Shown here: piece by piece, positions 13,440 through 23,354 of the stretch | How the letters are laid out: every line of letters starts with the position of its first letter | Numbering within the stretch: the first letter of the stretch is position 1 | Source of the DNA: Pampus argenteus | Taxonomy: Eukaryota > Chordata > Actinopteri > Scombriformes > Stromateidae | Length of the DNA stretch: 64,000 nt | Assembly (NCBI GenBank): GCA_036937835.1 | Contig: CM072877.1 | Span: 18,592,001 to 18,656,000, forward strand | Direction: 5' to 3' | Translations under genes and position numbers: made by a program | Notes under the pieces: generated by a model | What the model was told of the DNA's origin: nothing | Database searches by the model: none | Seen by the model: only the letters and a program-made list of their open reading frames with translations

Positions 13440-13800
13440 TTCACCCCCCCAGTCTTAAAACAACAGCCAGGTCTCCATATAAACACTAAAAGATGTTTTC
13501 CTTGCTGTAATCATTCCTCCTGTTCACACTCACTATTAAAATATCCCTTTCAAAATGTGGTTTCAATGCAAGTGATGGAGGCCAAAATCCACAGCGTGTC
13601 CACGCATTCATTTAAAAGTAGACGTGAAACTTCTCTGAGGCTTCATCAGTGTGAGTTTGGTCATATCAAGTGGATATCTGACACATTTACAGTCTGTTTA
13701 TCATCAAATTCCCTCTTTGTGTTTCCTGTTGAACAAAAAGAAGGACTTTGGCTCTAAAAACACTGTAACGTTGAAACATATCTACTTTATTTGACTCATT
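13440..13800 (+). repeat. Dispersed fish repeat, forward copy
   Basis: This copy shares ordered blocks with 43,195-43,460: GTCTTAAAACAACA, then GCAAGTGATGG / GGAAGTGATG, then a TTTCCTGTTGA / CAACAGGAAACAC region. The 112-codon open frame across it is chance. It sits in a cluster of repeat fragments (13,220-14,110) with GGTGGCGCTAG and ATGTGGCTAAC blocks of other families. Confidence 0.6.
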
Positions 13801-14109
13801 TGGGTGGCTGAATAACTTCTGATAAACTTTTACATGTTTGCATCATTTAAAACCAATGATTTCAACCACATGGTGGCGCTAGATGAAGTTTAGGTGAGCA
13901 CCAAACTGAGTAGGATGTATCCTCTGGGGATCTCTGGGAGTGTCTGCACCAAATTTGACACCAAATCCATTTAAAAGTTGATATTTCGGTGGATCAACAC
14001 ACTTCCAACGTGGCTAAAAGTAAAAAAAAAAATTGATGAATTTTGGTTCAGACAATTCTCACAACTACAGAAGTTTTATGACAGATTTGAAAAATTGTGA
14101 ACCCGTCCT

Positions 14110-14490
14110 TTAGGTCTTTTTGATAAATATCCACCGTTTCTGGCTTTTGAGCAACGTTTTTCCTCTGTCTTTTCCTCGCAGACCCCCTCCCACCTCAGGA
14201 CGGAGGACGCCTCTCTGTCACAATCTTCTTGCTCTTCCTTCCAGGAGAGGATTGATGCGTCTCCCCGTCTGTGTGACTGACAGAGTACATAAACAGCTCA
14301 ATGCGTGGCTCGGAGCTGTCTGGCAGCCCCCTCCCCGTGCAGGCAGAGGCTGTACTCACACTCATGTCCTGAAGGCCTGTGAGGGAGGAACGAGGCCCGG
14401 GGCGCTGGCGCTCTTCTCATACGCCTACACCCCTGATGTAGATACACAGTGTGCAAGCTGCTATTCTGAGGACTGGGTATAATTTGGCGT
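14110..14490 (+). other. GC-rich island with an unassigned open frame
   Basis: The base composition rises sharply against AT-rich flanks. A 120-codon plus-strand frame spans 14,120-14,482. A pyrimidine-rich acceptor-like sequence (TTTTCCTCGCAG) lies near 14,170. The translation is not a protein I recognise, and no donor site or neighbouring exon is convincing. It could be a lone exon of an unknown gene, a degraded coding fragment or a GC-rich regulatory island. Confidence 0.2.
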
Positions 14491-15850
14491 GATGTTCTCG
14501 TGGTATTAACTTGTAATCTTAATTAATTCATGAACATTTGGACACATTTCGGAAGCATGTGTGATGTTTCCAGTGATATATCTCACAGCAAGTGTGTAAT
14601 TCCTGCTTTGTGATGCCCAGAAGGGGAGAAAAACACATCCAGCCAAATTATGAAATTTTGTTATACAACTAATTTTGTTCTATATTAGATTTTCTAACAC
14701 AGAAGTACAGCGATGCCCCGGTTACACTGATTTCCTCTCTCTTTCATATACTCCACCGTCTCTGGCCAGTGTTTTGCTGGTGAAGGAGCAGGTTTATGCC
14801 ACCATCTGCTGGTGACTTTTAGACATTTAGTTCATCCACTGACTCATGAATACAGAACGTAGATGTGACAACTTATTGGGTAATAAACACATTTATTTGT
14901 GTGTTTACCTGAATGTTTTTGCTTGTTTGGTTTTCTTTTTCTCCTCCTAGTAGCTTTAAATAGTGAGAATTACATGTAAAACTTTTTCTTTTTCTTTCTC
15001 TGATACTTGTACCAACTAATCTGAACATGTAATAACTCGTCCACTAAACACATCTTTGGAAAGGAAACAGCAGACAGTTTTATATTCTGCAAAAAAACAT
15101 GTTTGTGACACGCAGCACCAACAGTAACACACGACTTTTCCCGCAGTCATTTTAAAGCATTTGTTTGTTTGTCTGAAGTATTATGATAAAATATAATAAA
15201 ACCGATAAACGTAAACCTTACATTTACTAAATCTAAAAAAAAACTAAGAAAACTTTTCTTAATTAATTATTAGATTAGTTTGGTTGATCTACTATCATAG
15301 AAGACTTAATGAACCAGACAGTATTCACATTTATGAAGCTCTAACCAGCATTTTTTCTTAATAAATGACTCGTATTAATTAATCAGTCATCAAAATGTCT
15401 GGCGAATCATAGATTCATAATGGACTAATTGTGGCAGCTCTACATGAATATTTGTACTATTTTTACTTATTTTAGTGAGAGGGTTTTTTATCTTTGCTAA
15501 TAAATAAACATTTTATCATTAAATATGTTTCATTTCCTTTATGCTTAAATAGAAAAACATACAGGACCAAAAAAAAAAAAGTTTTTACACCTTTAGATGT
15601 TTGTAACAGGTACAAAAATCTGATTATAGGAACGTTTTAATCAACAGATTTTAAATTGCTCTTCCTCGTCGTGTAATCTGCGTTGAGTAAACATATTTAC
15701 ATTATATGTTATAAAAAATATATATATTCTACTAACAATATATTTCTTTTGTGAGTTTGACGTTTTATATGAACACGTCACATATGAGTCACATTAATAA
15801 ATATCTGGTGCATTCAATGACAAACTATTTTAAAACAGACTGGGGAGCTT
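14490..15850. other. AT-rich intergenic DNA downstream of c2orf42
   Basis: This is very AT-rich sequence with homopolymer runs and no reading frame worth reporting. It probably includes the c2orf42 3' UTR next to the stop codon at 15,851. I could not assign one clear polyadenylation signal. Confidence 0.5.
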
Positions 15851-18800
15851 TCAGACGACTACCTGAAGGATTTCAACAGCTTTCGTGTGTTTGGTTTGGA
15901 TGGAGTCCGCTTTGCTACGACCTCCTTTCTCTGCCGCGCTCAGCTTGTCACAAAACTCCGGCTGACCGCTCTGCTGGTGGCCAAATTCAAAGCTAATCCT
16001 GAGCTCTCCCATCTGACAGCGAGGGAGAACGTCCGGGATCCACTCAATCACAAACGGACTCGCCTCCTTTTGATTTGCGGTGCCGGGACCTGGCAGAGAC
16101 ACAAACAAGAGCAAATCTGTCACAAAACCTGACAAACAAGTGACACTACAGCGGTGCAGGATGACTTTTAGGTGCTGTCGCGGCTAGAAACTGTCACTCA
16201 CCGACTTTGAGGAAGGTGCGGAGCTCCATCGGTCGTATTGCTTGCGGCCGATCTGTCCTGTATCCGTCAGGTAGTTCAGGTTCAGGTGGAGGTTCAGGAC
16301 AGCGAAAACGTGAGAAGGAGCCATCGACATTCTTTACAAAACTCTGAGTAAGCTCCAGAGGCAGCTGGTGGTGGACGGACGGAAAGATGTAAGACGAGGT
16401 TTTCAGTGATGAGCAGAAGGATGTTCATTAAGGGAGAGGGAGACGGCGTTTACCTCTGGGGTGTCAAAGATGCGTTTGACCTGCATGAGATTAGTGATGT
16501 GCCAGGTGTACTTGGAGAAAGAGCCCAGAGGAAGCCCGTCATTTCTCACAAACGCTGAAAATCCGCAAAGTGAGACAAAGAGAGAGTCCATATTCGTTCA
16601 CATTATCTGTGGTTTGTTAAGCCAGTGGAGGAAGAAGTACTCAGAGCCTCTACTTAAGTTAAAGTACTAAAGCAATGTGAAAGTACTCCTTTATAAGTGC
16701 TTGAATAGAAGTATTATCAGTTAAATGTACTTGCATCAATAGTAAAAAAATACTCATTCTGCAGCAAAAACGCCCCTGTGACTTTGATGATGTATGATTA
16801 TATTTATTAAATATTATTATTATTATTATTATTATTAGGCCCCATAAGGTAACGAGATGATAAATGTTATAAGAAAGACGGAAAAAATAGGATTTGATAC
16901 ACAAATATGTATTTATTTTTTGGACATTTTTCTAGTTTTTGCGTTTTTTTTTATATATACATTTTGGGCCTCAAAATGTTAAAATGAGAACTGATAATCT
17001 GAGAAGTTTAGAGTGAAAATCTCTCCAACTAGACACAACACAAGCCAAACAGGTTGGTTTAATCTTAAACAATACATCATATTCAATAAGTTTATCATAT
17101 GTTTTTGCGTAATTGTAGTTATTTCCTCTATGAAATGCAGTGGAGTACAAACACGGGTTATGTTGTCCCACCTGAAGTGAAGTTGGGCAGTCTCCTCTTC
17201 TTCGAGCCGAGCGACAGACGATGCTGCAGAGCGTTGAAGAACTCCTGAGGAATGTGGTACACCAAAGCTTCTGGTTTCCCTGATGGAAAAACATCCACAG
17301 CACCAGCCATTCATCCGTTAATATCGACTGTAATCAGCAACAGTCGAGCAGTACTGACAAATCACAAGCCATCACCAGCCAAAAGTACAAAACGTGCTTC
17401 AGATTTACCATCAAACTGGTAGTGCATCGTCTGATGGATCCTCTCTGTGACACCCGCCAGCCACTGATGGAAACCCAGCGTCACCGTATGCTCGTCCACG
17501 ACCTGCGTACTCCCTGCACACAGAGGATCGAACGGCACATCAAACTCTCATTCATTACCTCTTTGTGTTTCTAGGTGAAACACCCAGATATTTATATGCA
17601 TGTTCTGTCTATATTTGGTATAGATATAGATTATCTTTTATCTAACTTTGTGCAGCCCCTCTAGCTCCTGTCTCTTTAAGGTGAGCCTGCTCTGTTCTGA
17701 TTGGTCAGCAGCTCCGAGGGCTACGTAAACAAACAATAGTAGTCTGTTCAATCTGATCTGAAATATGAATGAACAACGTGAACAACCGTAGCAACAGACT
17801 ACAGAGCAGCCATTTGTGGGCTGAACAAATGTTATGTCTGTCACAAATCAAGTGTTAAAATACTTAATACTCAGGATTAGTGCAGCAGGATTAGACAGAG
17901 GGATGATAGAGACAGACACAGACAGGAGGGTGGGCTCAGTAGAGACACAGGCAGGCAGGTAGGCAGCACCTGGCGCCTTCAGCCCACCGGCACCGGGGAC
18001 TTTCCTCTGACCGGCTCTCCTCAGGCCGGAGGCTGACACGCCCTCTTTCCCCACCCCAGCGGGAGAAGCCACTGAGCGGGCGAGACAGTGGCGGGAAATT
18101 ACAGAACGACAGGTTGGGAAAGATCAGATAGAAAGAGAAGAGACAACGGAAGATTCAGACAAACATGCTGTGGAGAATCCTCCTACATTAACGAGTGATT
18201 AAATGCTTTGTAGTAAAGTTTTATAATGAAACCACCAGAAAGAGATTCGTCCAGGCGGAGCTTCTTCGCTTTGTGGTGAGAGTTGACGGCTTCGGCCTGC
18301 TGCTGAGGCCTCTCGCTGGGACTTATCACTCTACAGGTGGCATTTTGCTGCACACCTGAAAGGTAAAACATAGAGAAAGACAACCAATAGGTCATATTAA
18401 ACCAAATAATATATTAAAGGGGCATTTCACGTATTTTAAACATTGAAAGATTTAGCATTGCACTCCTACAAGACTGTTGGACTCATGATGGACAGTTTAA
18501 AAGCGAAAAGGCTCAACAATTGATCCAGAGATATTGTTGTTTTATTGGCGCCTATTTTACCCACAATGCAACTTTACTGCCAACCGTTTGATTGGAGATT
18601 TAGATGTGTTATGCTAACAGCATCTTATGTAGCCCAGAGCTGCAAACGTCAAGCAGAGATCAGGATTTGGCTCCAGAAAACCTCACTAATGTTTTCATTT
18701 TCTAACTTTCTACTCTTTAGAGTTGAACTGATTGATTAATCAAACATTGAAACCCAATATTGACCACTCTAATCGCTCACAAGTCCCTCAACTTTATGGA

Positions 18801-19956
18801 GGTGCAGGGCTAAATCCCTTTAACATAAAGTGGACTCGGTTACGGTACCGCTTGGCGTGTAGTTGATAAAAGCAGCAAACTCTGACGCCAGTTTGTCATC
18901 GCTCGCAAAGGCACAAACGCAGGCGTAGAAGTGAAGGCAGGGCTGTGATGTGCCTGAGCTGGGAGGAGGATGAGCGTTATTGGACCCGCCTGTCGCGTCA
19001 GCACCAGGTTTACCTCGTCTGCTGCTCACCTGGCAGGCGCAGTGAAACACAGCGTGTTGCTGCTGTGCCTCTCTGCCTCTCCTCTCGCTCTTTGAAACCT
19101 CAGACAGTCCGGCTGCACCGACAGTGAGATGCAGCAGACCCAGAGGATGCTGGGAGTTCGTGTGGCACTTCACCACCAGCGTGTCTTTGGAAACACGCTG
19201 CACCAGGGGCCCCGGGGACTCTGTGGCCAGCCTCCACAGCTCCTCCCTGGCTTGAATGGAGGCCTGCAAACCCTCCAGGATGGAGCTCTTCAAGGTCAGC
19301 GGGGTGGCGCAGCTCTGGTACTCTATGGCTTGCTTGATGTGGATGCAGAGGCTGTCTGACGACTGTTTGGAGTTGGCCACCGTTGATTCTGATTCGCCCT
19401 GATTGGACCTTTGACCATGTCTGCAAGAAGGCAAAAAGCAGCGGCCCAGGTTGATACGGGTCAGCAGGGTGGCTCCGTCACCGGTTGCTATAGCTGTATC
19501 AGTGGGGACGAGTTCAACAAAGCCCAGCTGCGTAGCCGAGGCTCCTCTTCCTCTGTGACACACCGAAAACACCTGCACACCTCCACTTGAGCCACCGCCC
19601 AGGACGCCGCCTCCTTCTCGCTCTTTCCCGCCTCTCTCCTCGCTGTCGATTATCACTTTCACCACCTCCACTGCTCCCTTCTTGCTGTTCCTTCCCCCAG
19701 CTGAAGCATTTCTGAGGGATATCCCACAGGCCTTGTTCTTGCAGCTGAGCCCACGGGTGCCGTTGTAGACGCCACATTGGGGACACTTGCGAATGCCCCG
19801 AAGGGTGGCCCTCCCCAGGTTAGAGAGGAAGGAAGGAGTGGTGGAGGTGCTCTTCCTGCTGTCTCTCTGTTTCGCTGCTAAGGTAGCGTGGGCGGTGGTC
19901 GTCTGTGGGGCGGAGGATGACACCACACCCGATGAGGAGGTCGCTGTTATTTCCAT
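15851..19956 (-). CDS. c2orf42: C2orf42 homolog (uncharacterised conserved protein)
   Basis: Eight coding exons, in transcript order: 19956-18849, 18355-18233, 18071-17970, 17513-17409, 17279-17172, 16554-16454, 16364-16202 and 16089-15851. All have GT-AG borders and consistent phase, giving about 682 codons. The human protein is about 574 residues, and much of the excess is an N-terminal extension of about 35 residues and low-complexity insertions. The family signature is clear: the ATLRGIRKCPQCG block with a zinc-ribbon-like C58, C61, C72, C77, then TPLTLKS, CACQVSS, FYACVCAFASDDKLASEF, WLAGVTERIHQTMHYQFDG, SKYTWHITNLMQVK and FVIEWIPDVLP. The function is unknown; the cysteine cluster suggests metal binding. 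The ATG at 19,956 has a strong context (A at -3, G at +4). Exon 2 could also end at 18,236, three bases shorter. In human this gene neighbours TIA1, as here. Confidence 0.93.
16618..16920 (+). repeat. Dispersed fish repeat (AAGTACTCAGA family)
   Basis: This intronic stretch in c2orf42 is built from AAGTAC-type words: AGTGGAGGAAGAAGTACTCA, then AAGTTAAAGTACT, then TACTCATTCTGCAGCAAAAA and CCCCTGTGACTTTGATG. I recognise it as a common percomorph interspersed repeat. It also contains an (ATT)9 microsatellite at 16,811-16,837. Related fragments lie at 28,830-28,965 and 35,445-35,580. Confidence 0.6.
17630..17840 (+). repeat. Dispersed fish repeat (TCTTTAA ... ACGTRAACAAAC family)
   Basis: This second copy of the family at 3,640-3,840 lies in c2orf42 intron 3. 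It shares CTGTCTCTTTAAG and GGCTACGTAAACAAACA. It also carries a CCAAT-type TGATTGGTCAGC block. Confidence 0.45.
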
Positions 19957-19975
19957 TTTGGGACTTTTCAGAAGC

Positions 19976-20355
19976 TTAAGTGAAGAAGTTCAAACCTTCA
20001 CAGAGAGAAGAAGTAAACATACAAGCATGTAGACATTACAAGAAACTAGTTTCAATAATCAATCAGTCAATTACAAAAAAAAATAAAATAAACTTTAATA
20101 AATTCTCACTAATTTTTTTTTTTTTTTTTTTACAATATGACACCATTATAACAGTTTAAATGCTTTGTAACTGCGTCCTGCTTCACATGTATCACATGTA
20201 TGTTTGTTTTAAAAAGCCGTAAACACATCACGTGGCCCACACATGACGTTACTGTGTGTTGTTGTTTTTAAAATGTTTCGACTACCTGTGTTCAGCTTCT
20301 GTTTGGTCACATTTCGCTTTATTCTGGCCTCCAAAACCGTCTCGACCGTCGCCAT
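19976..20355 (-). other. Upstream ORF in the c2orf42 leader (spliced, 29 codons)
   Basis: An ATG at 20,355 in strong context (G at -3, G at +4) opens a frame that runs to a donor after 20,286. If it is spliced to the polypyrimidine-preceded acceptor before 19,995, the frame continues for a few codons and stops at 19,978-19,976. That is 19 bases before the main ATG. The frame does not continue into the main protein, so this is best read as a possible translational-control uORF. Confidence 0.35.
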
Positions 20356-20500
20356 TGCTCCTTACATCCCGACAACCGCATTGCGCCTGTAACGACACTC
20401 TCTATTGGCCGGAGATGATCACGTGGTGAAACGGGGGCGCGGCCTCTCTAAGCAGCGCTGAATCATGGGAGATGTAGTTTATGTAAAGAAATTGGCGAAT
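20286..20500 (-). promoter_or_regulatory. c2orf42 promoter and 5' leader exon
   Basis: A GC-rich island upstream of c2orf42 holds several housekeeping-promoter words. They are an ACTACATCTCCCA motif on the minus strand within 20,461-20,480 (ZNF143/Staf type), a TCACGTGG E-box at 20,419-20,426 and an ATTGG CCAAT box at 20,404-20,408. The downstream edge carries a likely non-coding first exon with a donor at 20,285/20,284. It can splice to an acceptor just before 19,995. The transcription start itself cannot be placed. Confidence 0.55.
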
Positions 20501-23354
20501 TTGCTGTTATTTTAGAGGAAAAACACTGAAAACCTCTGACGAACTGACATTTTATGACGTTTTATATTATATTAAATGAGTAACGATAATAATAATAAGT
20601 GCAAAACATTTAATAACTGCTGATTAATCAACTTAATGCAGGAAGTGTGTGTAAAAAATGTAAGAATTACAAATGCATACATTTTTTTAGATACAATTCT
20701 ATATTATTATTATTATCATTGTTATTAACTATCATACATACTCAGAACGGCATTTTTAACACAGGGACCTTGCCTTGAGGCCCCTTTTTTATATTGGTAC
20801 AAAATATACATTTAAATAACCACAAACTATTTGCCACCAAGTGTACCAGGAGCCGCCTGAGGACCCGGGGCCGTCAGGGAATTAATCATATATAAAATGT
20901 CAGAAAATAGTCATGAGTGACTTCTTTCATCTGACCAGCGGCAAAAAACCAAAGGTATTCAATTTATAATGACATAATATTTAACATTTGAGATGCTAAA
21001 ACAAGTGCATTTTGGGCATTTTTGCTTAATAAATGACAAATTAACAATTAAATCTATTATTAAAAAAGTTGCCAAATAATTTTCTGTGTAATATTTCAGT
21101 TCTACAACATTTTTCCTTATGAATGGATGAATGTCCAGAAAATTACAGTCCATAAAATAGTGTTAAATATTGTTTCAAAGCCCACTCAAATCTTTTGTTA
21201 ATCTATTAATCATTTAAGTCACCAAAAACCTTTTTTTTTTTAACATCTTAAATATGCTGCTTCCCTTTGTCATCTGATTGTAAATTAAATGTGTTTGATG
21301 ACATTTTATAGACTAAATAATAGAAGGAAAAAAAGAGCAGATAAATCTAAAATGAAAACCTTTATTGTATGCATCGTAGGCCTATACTTTAATACTGGAA
21401 ATATTACTTGGCAACTTTAAAACAGTAGGAAGAGGACAGAAATATGAAGACGCTTCTGCCTCTTCAGTTAAATAAAAGTCACAACACAGTTCGTGATGTT
21501 TTGTCTGCTTTTAAAGATGCAAAGTGGAAATGTTTTAAGCATCAGCATTTTAATGGAACAAAGCAAAAACATAAAACATGTTACTGAAGCATCAACAGAA
21601 GTTCACTTGCCAAAACATAAGCTGAAAACATTCTTAGGCACCGCCTACTCCGATGATATTTGGTTAAATTAAAAAAAAAAAGTAACTGGCTGATAATAAT
21701 AAGGCAACACAATGGATTGTTTTACTATATTAAAATGATGGTGGCCACAGTGCAAAACATTTTATCCTCATGAGGTTGTTTCTTTATCAGTAAAAACAAT
21801 TATTTAGGTTTAAAATAGAATAACTTAAATCATGAATTATTAATCGTCAATCTTAACATTTTGCATTGCATAGCAACGCTGCTTGTGGAAGAATAAAATG
21901 ATGCACTGTCTCTACTGTACATGGACCAGCTAGTGGACAGGGATGCTACTGTCAAACAGCTGTTTCTTGAATCCATTACCCCGACCTTAATTAACATGTT
22001 GTCTTCATACAGACTCAGAACAACTGGACAGACTGTTTGGTTATTTACATATAACAGACTTCCAAATGAAATTACAAAAGAAAGTGGAATGCAAAAAAAA
22101 CATAACAAAAAAAAAACTCCTAGTATTTCAATTTATTTTGTGAAAAGATAACTTTAAGTAATTGTGCAATATTTGTCTGCCTGTAAGTAAGATAAGAGTG
22201 GCAGTAATCCCTGCAATTGGTTTAGAGATATTGAAAATCAAATTTAAAAAATAAAGTTGACAGTTGATATCCACTTCACGTTTTTTTTTTTTTTTTATAA
22301 ACAAACATAATAGATCTCACATGTAACTGCAACGTTTCTTCATAAGAGTCCCGAAATGAAACATGAAAAGACAAAAAGCTCTTTATACAATGTCAGCATT
22401 TTAACGTTGCTCACAAAAAACAAAAACAAACAAAAAAAATGGCACTGTCTATTTTATCTGTAGCAAAAAAGAAGAAAAAAAAAAGAAAGAAAAATGGCAT
22501 AGTCCTTTCTGTTTAAGGGGAAGATGATCTGGACAGTCTTGTGTGTAAAAGCATCAGTTCATGCACACACACATTAAGCACACACACATTTGGTTCTCCG
22601 TCTGTTCAGTCCGTTCCGTGAGATTAGTGAAGGAGTGCTGATAGTTACCTGTTCAGTGGGATCCGCTTTCCCCTCAACCTGCCTACTTGTACTCAGTGAT
22701 TTCCTACATTTCACAGAATGACGTAACAACACCCTGAGAACTTTCTTGGACTTGTATTTCACTTCAGTAACAGGTGGACAGAATAATTGGAGAGAAACAC
22801 GTTCTTGTGGCTGCATTGCATGATTATGGACTGTTGAGTATTTGTGGAGGCAAAGTTCTTCCTATACGACTGATGATTATTGGTATAAAAGTCTGCCCTT
22901 TGCTCTTTGGCTCTGAGGGGCTGAAAACAAAACCCGGTGTTTCTAATAATATATTTAATAATTAATCAAGCACTTCTTCCTTTTAAACTAAACTGTAGCT
23001 GTGCTAGAAATATCTTGACGCGTCATATAATTTACATTTGGCCAGTTATCTGCAGGCTTTAGAAAAATACACCAAATAATAAAAATGGGCCCAGGAATGA
23101 AAGGTGCGTTAGCAGTAGCTGTTCTAACAGTGTTGAAGTGTTCTCGGTGTGGACTGGTTTCTTTACACTTGCAGATTTGGGCAGTGGGTGAAGGTACGGG
23201 CTGGTTAGGTTGATAAAATGGCAAACCAGCCTCCTTAACAAGAGTATAATTTCGTGTGTTGACAGAGAGAGCGCATCTAATGCACTGCTCCTCCAGCAGA
23301 GTGTCATCCTTGTGGCTTCAGGGGATTAGACAGGACTACCGTGCGTGCCAGTGA
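20500..23354. other. c2orf42-tia1 gap, probably mostly tia1 3' UTR
   Basis: AT-rich sequence with no coding frame. Minus-strand AATAAA words at 21,361-21,366 and near 22,133 are candidate polyadenylation signals for tia1, which would give 3' UTRs of about 2.0 or 1.2 kb. The region between about 20,500 and 21,360 shows only AT-rich sequence and T-runs. A T15 run lies near 20,115 and another near 22,282. Confidence 0.45.

Noticed and set aside
13419..13757. 112-codon plus-strand frame
   Set aside because: Lies within a dispersed repeat copy shared with 43.2-43.5 kb; not a gene.
20286..20355. N-terminal coding exon adding MATVETVLEARIKRN... to C2orf42
   Set aside because: Splicing to either plausible acceptor before the main ATG brings a stop codon, so it cannot extend the main protein; kept only as a uORF.
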